From NCBI RefSeq assembly GCF_000317515.1, contig NC_019738.1:3746001-3810000 (forward strand): a stretch of DNA of 64,000 nt. The letters run 5' to 3'. This stretch comes from Allocoleopsis franciscana PCC 7113. Lineage in GTDB: Bacteria; Cyanobacteriota; Cyanobacteriia; Cyanobacteriales; Coleofasciculaceae. Below the pieces are notes generated by a model. It did not search any database, was not told the origin of the DNA, and was given only the letters and a program-made list of their open reading frames with translations. Positions 1 to 9,207 of this stretch are shown piece by piece (the first letter of the stretch is position 1; every line of letters starts with the position of its first letter). The translations under genes and the position numbers were made by a program.

Positions 1-174
1 GGGCAAGGTGGAAAGGCTTTAACCGATTGGGACAGTAAAATTACAATTCAACCAGGCACGAAGGGATTCTTTAACATATTGGTGGAGCGTAAGGGCATAC
101 GTGAAGGAAAGCCCTTTTCTGAGAGGGAGCTATTTAAGTTCAACGGACAGAAATATGTTCCTAGTCAGGTTTAA
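1..174 (+). CDS. C-terminal end of a gene cut by the window edge
   Basis: Frame 1 is open from the first base and stops at TAA 172-174, giving 57 residues that end in QKYVPSQV. The peptide is polar and lysine-rich with no membrane segment and no motif I recognise. The N-terminus lies outside the window, so no function is offered. The stop codon overlaps the left box of a possible short attC-like hairpin (169-209), so the gene could be the body of an integron-type cassette, but that is inference. Confidence 0.55.
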   Translation, partial: GQGGKALTDWDSKITIQPGTKGFFNILVERKGIREGKPFSERELFKFNGQKYVPSQV

Positions 175-209
175 AGCTGATCTGCAACCGATGACGCTAG
201 CCGTTAGAC
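169..209 (+). repeat. possible short attC-like hairpin
   Basis: GTTTAAA at 169-175 faces GTTAGAC at 203-209, and the inner bases (GCTGAT against GCTAGC) can partly pair. The right box fits the R' consensus GTTRRRY. At 41 bases it is shorter than usual attC sites, so this is the weakest of the three attC-like candidates in the window. Confidence 0.3.
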
Positions 210-219
210 CTTAAAACAA

Positions 220-885
220 ATGTACAAGTATCGCGCTATTTTGAAGCGGGTGGGTATTGTGCTGATCGCGGTCGGGATTCTCGATATCGCGTATTGGATC
301 TATTGCATATCACAAGGTCAGAGCTATTCGTCCATCTTTAACATTCCAGCGGTGGTGGCGGGTGTGTTTCTTTTTCGGGGTAGTCTACGTGCTGTTCCCC
401 TGGTCACCTGGGTCGCCGCTTTCATGCTCTCTAACTTAGTTAGCGACTTCATACTACTTCCCTTTTTGAAGCCAGCAGAACTCTGGGCAATTGAATTTCG
501 CCTCGATGCGATTGCTCTTTGTAGGTCGCTTCTACTTACAATTATCCTGATCGCGCTTCATTGTTGGATCTACACACAGCTACGAGCTGCACCTGTAGTG
601 TCGGCAAGCGTTAGATCTGGTCATTCTGCCTCCACTCCGAAGCTTGCATTTATCCTTGGGGTAGCGCTGGTAGTATTACCTGTTGGCATGATGCACTTCA
701 TTCGAGGTGGCGCGACTGGAGCTAAAGCAGTGGAGGTAGCCCGTACACAATACGGAGAGGGCTATAAGTATCATCTCACAGGCATGGGCTGGTACTGGCC
801 GAATGAGGTACATGCCAGCCTCACCGCATACAACGAACACGAGATAAAACCTGTTCAAGTCCAGTGGAAGCAGCGATCAAAGTAG
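220..885 (+). CDS. hypothetical multi-pass membrane protein
   Basis: 221 residues. Hydrophobic stretches lie near residues 10-30, 40-55, 58-80, 98-117 and 142-160, so four or five membrane spans are likely. A soluble tail of about 55 residues follows, rich in aromatic and basic residues (GMGWYWPNEVH). I recognise no family motif and offer no function. It starts at ATG only 45 bases after the upstream stop; no strong ribosome binding site is evident. It lies in an accessory stretch of small unrelated genes and may have been acquired. Confidence 0.6.
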   Translation: MYKYRAILKRVGIVLIAVGILDIAYWIYCISQGQSYSSIFNIPAVVAGVFLFRGSLRAVPLVTWVAAFMLSNLVSDFILLPFLKPAELWAIEFRLDAIALCRSLLLTIILIALHCWIYTQLRAAPVVSASVRSGHSASTPKLAFILGVALVVLPVGMMHFIRGGATGAKAVEVARTQYGEGYKYHLTGMGWYWPNEVHASLTAYNEHEIKPVQVQWKQRSK

Positions 886-980
886 CAAAAGAGCGATCGC
901 TGAGGCACAGCCGAAAGCTCATTCACATCTCAAAGTCACTGTCATCATTAAAATTAGTAGAGAGAGCTTAAAGGGAGAGA

Positions 981-1229
981 ATGCTAATGACATTGCAGGA
1001 ATTGCAAAAGCAGGCGTTGCAATTGCTAATTAGCGATCGCTGGCGTTTGGTTCAATCCGTGTTGGCATCAATTGAAAAAGAAACGTTGTCATCTATTTCA
1101 CCCAATTCAACGATACAACCTTTGACTAATCTTTATCCTTGGACTCAAAGACTAATCGGTTCGATTCAGCTAGATACAGACTATTCAACAGAATCCTATG
1201 TTGATTATCTAGAGGAAAAATATAGTTGA
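981..1229 (+). CDS. small antitoxin-like hypothetical protein
   Basis: 82 residues. The N-terminal half (MTLQELQKQALQLLISDRW and the next 20 residues) resembles the short helical proteins that in cyanobacteria often sit before a PIN-domain toxin, hence the antitoxin-like label. No toxin gene follows: the next gene is a GIY-YIG protein, so it is either solitary or mis-assigned. An AGGGAG ribosome binding site lies just upstream of ATG 981, and a second ATG two codons in is equally possible. The C-terminal half is acidic and ends DYLEEKYS. HIP1 core GCGATCGC falls inside the gene. Confidence 0.55.
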   Translation: MLMTLQELQKQALQLLISDRWRLVQSVLASIEKETLSSISPNSTIQPLTNLYPWTQRLIGSIQLDTDYSTESYVDYLEEKYS

Positions 1230-1394
1230 AGCGGTGGATACAGCATAACATCTTTGCTATGGGTGTTAGAGCGCACCTGTAGGATTGAATAAATAGTTAT
1301 GCGGTTTCCGTTATTGGTCGGCGTAGTATGCGGAAATCATTTCTCTGAGTTCAGAGTTGTGTCACTGCAAAGCAATTGATGAAGGAGTATTTTC

Positions 1395-2072
1395 ATGGGC
1401 ATTAGGAGATTCAAATCAGTTATTTACATTGATAGAGATCTCAGTGAGCCAGCTCAAGGGTGGGGATGGGTAGAGGTTGATGTTGAGCATGTGAAACGAT
1501 TCGGAATTGATACAAAGCATCCTCAACACAGAGTAGTAACTAAATGAAAAATAAGGATTGATTCAATTTCTAACTCCGTTTATGAGTACGATGACCCCAA
1601 TCATTTTGTTCGCCCTCCAGCAAGAGGCAAGGCAGGCGGCAAAAAGTTTGTCCTCAATATCAATGGAGAACTCATTACAATAAAAGCTCAAAAATCCCTA
1701 ACAATCCAAGCAATCTCTACATGGGTAAAGACTTGGGCAAGCCCAGAGACTAAGATTATTACCCCTGGCAATCGATTACTTTCCTTGGATGGTGATAAAT
1801 TAGCGCATCAGGCTCATTTCATTTATTTCATACTGAACGAAGATAGCAAAGCTATCAAAATAGGTCGGGCGAAGAATTTGGAAAATAGGATAAAATCGCT
1901 GCAAACGTCTAGCCCAACACAATTAAAATTAATCAAGTCAATACAGGTTGAGAGTGGAGAGAAAGCCCAACAGTTGGAGCAGTCGTTGCACAAGAAGTTT
2001 CAGGAAATTAGGTTGGCTGGCGAATGGTTTAAGATTAGGGAAGATCTCTTAGACTATATTGAGCAGATTTAG
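1395..2072 (+). pseudogene. GIY-YIG / T5orf172-type protein interrupted by an in-frame TGA
   Basis: Translation from ATG 1395, after a clear GAAGGAG binding site, runs 50 codons to TGA 1545-1547. The very next codon continues in the same frame to TAA 2070-2072. Ignoring the TGA gives one 225-residue protein. Its C-terminal third carries a GIY-YIG-like fold of the T5orf172/MUG113 type: FIYFILNE, then IKIGRAKNLENRI, and the conserved Glu region EQSLHKKF followed by GEWFKI. The part before the stop is not separately recognisable. A one-base change from CGA, TGG or GGA would produce the TGA. A short product could still start at TTG 1785. The gene is followed by an attC-like site. Sequencing error or true inactivation cannot be told apart here. 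Confidence 0.7.
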
Positions 2073-2091
2073 TAACTTGGAAGTTGCAGGT

Positions 2092-2178
2092 GCATAACAA
2101 TCGGGTTGGAAGGAACTGACGAAAGATCTTGGTGTATAGGCAAAGGTTACTGACAGCCGCTCAACCGGAACGTTAGAC
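2092..2178 (+). repeat. attC-like recombination site
   Basis: GCATAAC (2092-2098) and GTTAGAC (2172-2178) bound an 87-bp imperfect hairpin. Its arms AATCGGGTTGGAAGG and CCGCTCAACCGGAAC are largely complementary, with mismatches in the positions expected of L boxes. The right box fits GTTRRRY exactly; the left box departs from RYYYAAC at one position. It directly follows the GIY-YIG gene, as an attC follows a cassette gene. No integrase is present in the window. Confidence 0.5.
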
Positions 2179-2294
2179 TCCTCAAGTTATTGGTGAGGAT
2201 GTAGTTGGAAAGTCCAGAGTTCAGTGGTGCTGTACAACAACAGATTGGGAAGATGAGAAAGTGAGAAACTATAGTAGAAAATCAGGCAATATTC

Positions 2295-2519
2295 ATGCCC
2301 AGGAAAATTCGAGAGTTAAAAGCTCAGATTGCGCGTGAAGGTTTTATTTATCTGCCTAAGCGCGGCAAAGGTAGCCACGATCGTTGGCGACATCCTCTGC
2401 TCAGGAAAACACTCACAATTCCAGGCAAGGATGGGGATGATGTGCCACTCTACCTAGAAAAACAGTTGGCACAGTTATTAACTGAACTGGAAGAGCTAAG
2501 GGAGGATAAGAATTTATGA
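2295..2519 (+). CDS. hicA: HicA-type mRNA interferase toxin
   Basis: 74 residues, the usual HicA length. It has the YcfA/HicA double-stranded RNA-binding-like fold signature: an N-terminal helix, GFIYLPKRGKGSHDRWRHP with the catalytic histidine (His28 in GSH), then the beta strand KTLTIPGK and a C-terminal helix. Family members cleave mRNA when freed from HicB. The stop overlaps the start of hicB (ATGA at 2516-2519), so the two are translationally coupled with toxin first, the common HicAB order. All key residues are present, so the toxin looks intact. Confidence 0.88.
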   Translation: MPRKIRELKAQIAREGFIYLPKRGKGSHDRWRHPLLRKTLTIPGKDGDDVPLYLEKQLAQLLTELEELREDKNL

Positions 2520-2734
2520 GTCGATACAGCATGATTGTTCAATGGTCGGATGAAGATCAGCTTTTCCTAGTTACGATACCAGAGTTTAGCGATCGCGTTG
2601 TTATGCCTTGCACTCATGGCAAAACTCGCTCTGAAGCCATTCGTAACGGTGAAGAAGTGATTGAAATGTACTTGGAAGCTTGGCAAGTAGAAGGTGAATC
2701 CATCCCTGAACCCAATACCCTGCAAATTGCCTAA
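2516..2734 (+). CDS. hicB: HicB-type antitoxin
   Basis: 72 residues with the partly degenerate RNase H fold of HicB antitoxins: YSMIVQWSDEDQLFLVTIPEF, then the THGKTRSEAIRNGEEVIEMYLE helix region. No C-terminal helix-turn-helix or ribbon-helix-helix domain is present, so it is the short form, which binds the toxin but may lack its own DNA-binding domain. It overlaps hicA by four bases. The pair sits in the attC-like, degraded region at the left of the window, consistent with a mobile toxin-antitoxin module. Confidence 0.85.
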   Translation: MSRYSMIVQWSDEDQLFLVTIPEFSDRVVMPCTHGKTRSEAIRNGEEVIEMYLEAWQVEGESIPEPNTLQIA

Positions 2735-2740
2735 TTATCA

Positions 2741-3061
2741 TTGCCTCATCTCAGAAAACCTGAACTGATTGAAGAAGTTGTCTACGTGCCTGCTGCACTG
2801 CATCTTACAAGTCATGGTCAACCCCATGGAAAACTAGGGCTTTTATGCTCCAAGCGAAAAGATGGACTTGTCAAGGTTTCAGCATTTGGCGAGAGTCCTA
2901 ATTGCCTTGGCGACTGCTATAACAAACCTACTTCACCAGAACTCGGTCTGACTGACCCAGACTTTATGAATAGACCTGCTGCCTCAATCCTGGAGTGCCC
3001 CCTAAATCCCCCAATTTTGGGGGACTTTGAATTCAGGTTCCCCCCAGAATTGGGGGGGTAG
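2741..3061 (+). pseudogene. degenerate Uma2-like fragment fused to a palindromic repeat
   Basis: The open frame begins at TTG 2741. Its first 30 residues (ELIEEVVYVPAALHLTSHG) resemble the N-terminus of Uma2-family nucleases (ELVDGVVYV..PH). After HGKL the similarity is lost, no PD-(D/E)XK core follows, and the last 25 residues are simply translation of a GC-rich palindromic repeat (2997-3067). I read it as the remains of a Uma2 gene into which a small repeat has landed. The Uma2 assignment rests on a short stretch and is tentative. Confidence 0.4.
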
Positions 3062-3067
3062 GGGGGC
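2997..3067. repeat. REP/MITE-like palindromic element
   Basis: A 71-bp element begins GCCCCCTA and ends TAGGGGGGC. Each half holds a run of C, AATT, then a run of G (CCCCCAATTTTGGGGG and CCCCCCAGAATTGGGGGG), so the whole folds as an imperfect inverted repeat with smaller hairpins inside. Repeats of this composition are frequent between cyanobacterial genes. It forms the 3' end of the degenerate Uma2-like frame. Confidence 0.65.
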
Positions 3068-3453
3068 GAAAATCGACTGCAAGCAAGAGGTCTAATGATG
3101 AATTTTCAAGTTCTGGGAGTCGCTGGACTGGTCGGCAAACGCTTTGAACTCGATCGCATCGTGACTACAGAAGAGGCGCACACCCTAGGTGGTAGTTCAT
3201 TGCTGTAAAGGCTTGTTGGTGGTGCTTCAACCCTACCACGTCCCCATCCCCAACCTCTTCAGGCAACAAAGCCATCCAGCTGAGCCACTTGTATCAAAAC
3301 AGGATGGCAGTAATAACGCCTTTGGAACAGTATCTGAGCGATTAGTGACAGAACTGATATGATCTTGGGATCGGCTAGTTACTCCTCAAAGAATTGCTCA
3401 GTTCCGTGACTTTGACTAGCTCCTTCTCACAATCTGCCAATTAGGTCTTAAGT
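3062..3453. other. gene-poor remnant stretch with one copy of a 78-bp repeat
   Basis: Nothing here looks like an intact gene. Bases 3104-3181 are identical to 11587-11664. Here they fall in a 37-codon frame from ATG 3095 that reads NFQVLGVAGLVGKRFELD and then ends in unrelated residues. The remainder shows no stem-loop or promoter I can defend. It looks like decayed coding sequence left of the large kinase. Confidence 0.5.
3104..3181 (+). repeat. 78-bp direct repeat, copy 1
   Basis: Base-for-base identical to 11587-11664, in the same orientation and the same relative reading frame. Flanks differ at once on both sides (TTTT against AATTT on the left, ACC against GTC on the right). Confidence 0.9.
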
Positions 3454-6400
3454 ATGTTAACTCATCGGACTGTTCTTGTAATTGCTGACTCTGCTGAGAG
3501 CGATCGCGTTTATGAGCATCAATTACAACAGGATAGTAATGTTGCATACAAGATTCTTACCGAGCAATATGATACCCCAATTCTGGCACTGTCTCAATCG
3601 CAACAGATTGATGGCATTCTCTTAGAACTTCACTTTCCCCACTCCAATAGCATCCAGCTTCTTCGTCAACTCAAAGAACAGATGGGCGATCGCTGCCCAC
3701 CGATCGTTGTAATTGACAGTGACGATGCAGAGGTAGCGGTGCGGGCGTTCAAAAACGGGGCAGCAGATTATTTGGTGAAAGACCGGATGACCCCTGATGA
3801 TTTGCGCCTATCGATGCACAGTGCGATCGAAAATGCTGAATTACGACGGGAACTCGAACGTAGTCAGGAGCAGTTTCAAACCTCGGTTGAGAATATGCTG
3901 GACTGCTTTGGCATCTTTTCAGCTATGCGGGATGAGTCGGGTCAAATTGTAGACTTTCGGATTGATTATCTCAACGGAGCGGCATGTGAAAACAACCGGA
4001 TGCCGAAAGCAATGCAGATCGGTCGAGGGTTATGCGAGGTGTTGCCCGCTCATCGGGAGTCAGGGCTGTTTGATGAGTATTGCCGATTGGTTGAAACGGC
4101 TGAACCGTTGATCGAAGACTCGCTCATTTACGATGACACGTATGGCAAGCAGCATCTGGTTCGGGCGTTTGATATTCGAGCCACTAAATTGAATGATGGC
4201 TTTGTCGCTTCTTGGCGAGATGTCACCGATCGCAAGCGCCTGGAATTGGAATTGAGCCACACAGTTACAGACCTACAACGACACGAGGCAGCGATTCAAC
4301 AACTGAACCGGGATTTGACAAATCGGGTTGCTGAACTGCAAAGCCTGTTAGACATCATTCCTGTGGGTATTGCGATCGCCACCGATCCAAGTTGTACCCA
4401 GATGCAGAACAATGCGTACCTTCGACAACTGCTAGGTGTTGACCCCGGCAGCAACATCTCAAAGAGTGCGCCTGTTGATGAGCAGCCCCCCTATCGGGTT
4501 TTCCAGGATGGACGGGAAGTACCCGCCGAGGATTTACCGATGCAAGTAGCTGTCAGATTGGGTATAGACGTGCGAGACGCTGAGTTTGACATTCTGTTAC
4601 CCAATGGCACGGTACACCAATTACTCTCCTATGCAACTCCCCTACGAGACGACCAAAATCAAATTCGGGGTGTAATCGGAGCCTTTTTAGATATCACTGA
4701 GCGAAACCAGGACGCAGCAGCTCTCAAAGCTAGTCAACAGCGCTATCGAGAGTTAGCCGAAGCCATGCCCCAAATGGTTTGGACTGCGGACGCAACTGGA
4801 GCAGTCAATTATTGCAATCAACGCTGGTACGAGTACACAGGGTTGAATGAAGCGGAATCGATGGGTTTAGCGGCAGCTAATACGGTTCACCCTGATGAAC
4901 GCGATCGCTCGTTAACTCAATGGAGTGAAGCGATCGCGAATGGACAGTCATTTGAAGTTGAATACCGCCTTTGCCATTGGGGGGGTGAGTACCAATGGTT
5001 TATCTGTCGAGCAATCCCGACACGAGACAGTCAAAACCAACTCACAGGTTGGATTGGCACGATTACGAACATTGATGACATCAAGCGCAGTGAGGCATTG
5101 GTGCAGCAGAGCGAGCAGCAGCTTCAGCGGCAACTTGCGGAAATTGAAGCTATCTATCAGTCTGCTCCGATTGGCTTGAATGTCCTAGATACTGAACTCC
5201 GTTTTGTGCGGATTAATCAGCGCTTGGCAGACATCAACGGGCTACCGATTGAAGCTCATCTTGGGCGTACTGTACGAGAACTATTTCCCAATCTGGCAGA
5301 TACGCTTGAACAACTTCTGCACCCAATTCTGAAAACGGGAGAACCGCTGCTGAATGTTGAAATTCAGGGTGAAATTCCGGCACAACCTGGCATAAAGCGC
5401 ACCTGGCTAGAACACTTTTTGCCGTTGAAGGCTGGGGAGCGGGTAGTTGGCATCAGCACCGTTTGTGAAGAAATTACGGAGCGGATTGAGGTAGAAGCCG
5501 CCCTGCGTCAGAGTGAAGAACGCTTCCGCCACATGGCAGATAACGCTCCTGTCATGATTTGGGTGACAGACGCTACAGGCTACTGCACCTACCTCAACCA
5601 GGGCTGGTATGACTTTACAGGTCAAACCGAGGCAACGGGTTTGGGGTTTGGCTGGCTCGATGCCGTGCATCCCGAAGATAGCGAATCCTCCAAAAACGTG
5701 TTTTTAAGCGCAACCCATCGTCAAGAAGCGTTCCGCTTAGAATATCGTTTGCGTCGTAAGGATGGTAAATATCGCTCTTGCCTCGATGCGGCAAGTCCGT
5801 GGTTAGGGGAAGATGGGGAGTTTAAGGGATACATTGGTTCAGTGATTGATATTAGCGATGTCTACGACGAGCTTCGCTTACGCAAACAAGCCGAGGAAGC
5901 CCTGCGTGTCTCTGAAGAACGATATCGCACTCTGTTTGAGAACATGAATGAAGGCTTTTGCGTCGCTGAAGTGCTGTTTGACGAACACAATAAGCCTATT
6001 GATTATCGTCTATTGGAGATTAACTCAGTTTTTGAGAAACATTCGGGACTTAAAAACGCACAGGGCAAAACCGCACGGGAACTGCACCCGGAACTGGAAC
6101 AGTACTGGATTGACCTTTATGGCAATGTTGTCCTGACAGGCGAACCTGTCCGCTATGAAAACTATTCTGAGGCATTAAATCGGTGGTTTGATGTTTCCTC
6201 CTTCCGAATTGGGCCGCCAGGAAGCCGAAAAGTTGCCATTCTGTTTGAGGACATTAGCAAACGGAAGCAGACTGAGCGAGAACTGCAAGAGAGCGAAATG
6301 CGGTTCCGGACTCTGGCAGATAACATTTCTCAGTTTGCCTGGATGGCAGATGAGAACGGGCAGATTTTCTGGTATAGCAAGCGCTGGTTTGACTACACAG

Positions 6401-9027
6401 GTACTACTCTCGAAGAAATGGAAGGCTGGGGCTGGCAGAAAGTGCATCATCCAAACCATGTCGATCGCGTGGTCGAGAAAATCAGCCGATGCTTTGAAAC
6501 AGGCGAAACCTGGGAGGATACCTTCCCCCTACGCGGTAAAGATGGACAGTATCGCTGGTTTCTTTCCCGTGCGATTCCGGTTCGAGACGAACAGGGCAAG
6601 GTGTTGCGGTGGTTTGGCACGAATACGGACATCACTGAACGCAAACAGACAGAAGCCGCCTTGCAAGCCAGTGAAGAGCGTTATCGATCGCTGATTGAAG
6701 CCACTGCTCAAATCATCTGGAATGAGCAAGGCGATCGGGGCGAGTTTACCACCCCGCAACCCGCTTGGAGTGCCTTCACCGGACAAACTTACGACGAATT
6801 GAAAGGCTGGGGTTGGCTCAATGCCGTGCATCCTGACGATCGAGCAATGACTACCCAAGCTTGGTTAATCGCCTTAGAGAACCGTGCCCTTTACGAAGTT
6901 GAACATCGCGTGCGCCGACATGATGGCGTGTACCGTCACATGAGTGTGCGAGCCGTGCCCGTGTTTGAGGAGAATGGCTCCATTCGAGAATGGATTGGTG
7001 TTCATACCGATGTGACCGATCGCAAACAAGCAGAAGCAGCGCTGCACCAGAGTGAAGACCGTCTCCGCATGGCGATCGAGTCTGCTCAGTTGGGCACCTG
7101 GGACTGGAACCTCATCACCAATAAACTGACCTGGGATACAGGTTGCAAAGCGATGTTCGGGTTGCCGCCAGATGCAGAGAGCAGCATTGAGGTCTTTTTT
7201 GAGGGACTGCATCCCGACGATCGCGAACGCTTAGAACAGGTGATGCAATGGTCTTTCAACCCAGCTAGCGGCGGCAACTGTGACACGGAATATCGGACAA
7301 TCGGCATTCAGGACGGGATTGAACGCTGGATTGCGGCAAAAGGGCAGGCTTACTTTAATGCCGCCGGAAATCCGATCCGCTTCATTGGCACTGTAATGGA
7401 CATCACTGAGACGAAGCGCCGCGAAGCGGAACGCAAACAGGCGGAGGAAGCGCGACGCGAGAGTGAAATCCGATTCGGCACCCTTGCCAGTCATGCCCCT
7501 GTAGGCATCTTTATGACCGATCCACAAGGAAATTGCCTTTATGTCAACGAACGTTGGTGTGAAATGGCAGGTATGTCACTAGAGGCAGCTCAAGCCACGG
7601 GATGGGTGTCTGCGTTGCATCCTGACGATCGAGAGCGTGTTGCCGATCTCTGGTATCAAGCCGCTCAAAATAAGCAAGTTTTTGCGGCTGAATACCGCTT
7701 TCAAACACCACAAGGTAAGGTGACGTGGATACAGGGAAGTGCGACAGCCTTACAGCGTGGAACTGGCGAGGTGACTGGTTACCTCGGTACATTGACCGAT
7801 ATTACAGAGCGCAAGCAGGTTGAAGCCGAACGCGAACAACTCTTTCAGCAAGAACAAGCCGCACGGGAAGCCGCCGAACGCGCCAACCGCATTAAGGATG
7901 AATTTCTGGCTGTGCTTTCTCACGAATTGCGATCGCCACTGAACCCCATCCTGGGTTGGACAAAATTGTTGCAGATGCGTAAGTTTGACGAAACTAAAAC
8001 GGCTGAGGCTCTCGCTACCATTGAGCGAAATGCCAAAGTACAAACTCAACTAATTGACGATCTGCTGGATGTTGCCAAAATTTTACGCGGCAAGCTGAGC
8101 CTGAATGTGAACTCCGTTAATCTATCCTCGGCGATTGCAGCGGCGATCGATACAGTCAGAACGGCAGCCGTCGCTAAATCTATCTCACTTCATCCTGTAT
8201 TACCCAATATTGGACAAGTATCTGGTGATGCCGCCCGCCTTCAGCAAATTGTCTGGAACTTGTTGTCTAACGCCATCAAATTTACTCCCAAAGGTGGACG
8301 AGTAGATATCCAGCTCAATCGGGTGGGAAACCAGGCAGAAATTGCGGTAAGAGATACTGGCAGAGGCATCAATCCAGACTTTCTTCCCCACATCTTTGAA
8401 TCCTTCCGGCAAGAGGATGCTTCGATTACTCGCCAATATGGAGGATTAGGATTGGGGTTAGCGATCGTCCGTCAGTTAGTTGAGGCTCATGGCGGTACCA
8501 TTACGGCTGATAGTCCGGGTGAAGGATTAGGAGCCGCATTTACGGTTCGATTGCCATTACTGGATGTTGCACCGGAAATCCAGCAGACGGATGAGTTGCC
8601 ACAAGACAAACTCGATATTACAGGAATTCGAGTCCTTGCCGTCGATGATGACCCCGATGCCCGCGAGCTATTAACGGTATTACTGACTCAATATGGTGCA
8701 GATGTATTGACGGTTGCCTCTGCGGTAGAAGTACTGGAACATTTGCCATCCTTTCAACCCGATGTGTTAGTCAGTGATATTGGTATGCCCGAAGTCGATG
8801 GCTATACCCTGATTCAACAGGTTCGCGCTTTACCTTCCAAAGGGGGACAGATTCCAGCGATCGCCCTAACTGCCTATGCTAGAGAAGACGATCGCGATCG
8901 AGCGATAACCAGTGGTTTTCAACGGCACGTAACAAAGCCCCTTGAGCCAGAACAGTTAGTTCAAGCGGTGTTGGCACTCACACGCAGTGAACTCAACCAT
9001 TCCTTGAACCAAAATTATTCGGTTTAA
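3454..9027 (+). CDS. giant hybrid histidine kinase: receiver, ten PAS, HisKA-HATPase, receiver
   Basis: 1857 residues with no membrane span, so a soluble sensor. Order: receiver-like domain (1-130), about ten PAS modules (starting near residues 138, 293, 430, 565, 690, 825, 950, 1077, 1205 and 1345), most followed by PAC-type ends such as DITERK, then HisKA with His1490 in SHELRSPLN, HATPase with N box WNLLSNAIKF and G boxes DTGRGI and GGLGLGLA, and a C-terminal receiver with phospho-acceptor Asp1775 (SDIGMP) and a lysine in VTKPL. In the N-terminal receiver the usual Asp is Glu58 (LLELHFP), so it may not be phosphorylated. Cytoplasmic phosphorelay is expected; ligands of the PAS array are unknown. 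No output regulator lies beside it. Confidence 0.93.
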   Translation: MLTHRTVLVIADSAESDRVYEHQLQQDSNVAYKILTEQYDTPILALSQSQQIDGILLELHFPHSNSIQLLRQLKEQMGDRCPPIVVIDSDDAEVAVRAFKNGAADYLVKDRMTPDDLRLSMHSAIENAELRRELERSQEQFQTSVENMLDCFGIFSAMRDESGQIVDFRIDYLNGAACENNRMPKAMQIGRGLCEVLPAHRESGLFDEYCRLVETAEPLIEDSLIYDDTYGKQHLVRAFDIRATKLNDGFVASWRDVTDRKRLELELSHTVTDLQRHEAAIQQLNRDLTNRVAELQSLLDIIPVGIAIATDPSCTQMQNNAYLRQLLGVDPGSNISKSAPVDEQPPYRVFQDGREVPAEDLPMQVAVRLGIDVRDAEFDILLPNGTVHQLLSYATPLRDDQNQIRGVIGAFLDITERNQDAAALKASQQRYRELAEAMPQMVWTADATGAVNYCNQRWYEYTGLNEAESMGLAAANTVHPDERDRSLTQWSEAIANGQSFEVEYRLCHWGGEYQWFICRAIPTRDSQNQLTGWIGTITNIDDIKRSEALVQQSEQQLQRQLAEIEAIYQSAPIGLNVLDTELRFVRINQRLADINGLPIEAHLGRTVRELFPNLADTLEQLLHPILKTGEPLLNVEIQGEIPAQPGIKRTWLEHFLPLKAGERVVGISTVCEEITERIEVEAALRQSEERFRHMADNAPVMIWVTDATGYCTYLNQGWYDFTGQTEATGLGFGWLDAVHPEDSESSKNVFLSATHRQEAFRLEYRLRRKDGKYRSCLDAASPWLGEDGEFKGYIGSVIDISDVYDELRLRKQAEEALRVSEERYRTLFENMNEGFCVAEVLFDEHNKPIDYRLLEINSVFEKHSGLKNAQGKTARELHPELEQYWIDLYGNVVLTGEPVRYENYSEALNRWFDVSSFRIGPPGSRKVAILFEDISKRKQTERELQESEMRFRTLADNISQFAWMADENGQIFWYSKRWFDYTGTTLEEMEGWGWQKVHHPNHVDRVVEKISRCFETGETWEDTFPLRGKDGQYRWFLSRAIPVRDEQGKVLRWFGTNTDITERKQTEAALQASEERYRSLIEATAQIIWNEQGDRGEFTTPQPAWSAFTGQTYDELKGWGWLNAVHPDDRAMTTQAWLIALENRALYEVEHRVRRHDGVYRHMSVRAVPVFEENGSIREWIGVHTDVTDRKQAEAALHQSEDRLRMAIESAQLGTWDWNLITNKLTWDTGCKAMFGLPPDAESSIEVFFEGLHPDDRERLEQVMQWSFNPASGGNCDTEYRTIGIQDGIERWIAAKGQAYFNAAGNPIRFIGTVMDITETKRREAERKQAEEARRESEIRFGTLASHAPVGIFMTDPQGNCLYVNERWCEMAGMSLEAAQATGWVSALHPDDRERVADLWYQAAQNKQVFAAEYRFQTPQGKVTWIQGSATALQRGTGEVTGYLGTLTDITERKQVEAEREQLFQQEQAAREAAERANRIKDEFLAVLSHELRSPLNPILGWTKLLQMRKFDETKTAEALATIERNAKVQTQLIDDLLDVAKILRGKLSLNVNSVNLSSAIAAAIDTVRTAAVAKSISLHPVLPNIGQVSGDAARLQQIVWNLLSNAIKFTPKGGRVDIQLNRVGNQAEIAVRDTGRGINPDFLPHIFESFRQEDASITRQYGGLGLGLAIVRQLVEAHGGTITADSPGEGLGAAFTVRLPLLDVAPEIQQTDELPQDKLDITGIRVLAVDDDPDARELLTVLLTQYGADVLTVASAVEVLEHLPSFQPDVLVSDIGMPEVDGYTLIQQVRALPSKGGQIPAIALTAYAREDDRDRAITSGFQRHVTKPLEPEQLVQAVLALTRSELNHSLNQNYSV

Positions 9028-9065
9028 CCCATCGGCTGTTTCATTAGACATCTCCGAAAATAGCC

Positions 9066-9087
9066 AAAAGCAGTCTCTGACTGCTTT
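9066..9087. terminator. hairpin terminator inside the IS left end
   Basis: AAAAGCAGTC and GACTGCTTTT form a ten-pair stem around the loop TCT, followed by few further T residues. It is symmetrical, so it could stop transcription leaving the transposase gene or entering from the upstream kinase. Confidence 0.6.
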
Positions 9088-9207
9088 TGAAGTATTTAAC
9101 GCAGCCGGGTAATTTGAACCATTTCAACGTTTTTATTAGGGCTACAGCTAATTCAAATCAATAATTATCCCAAATATATCTATTTTTTATCTAAAATGTT
9201 TATCGAT

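Noticed and set aside
6188-6694. 168-codon frame inside the giant kinase
   Set aside because: Shadow of the PAS repeats in another frame; rich in Cys, Arg and Trp with no binding site.
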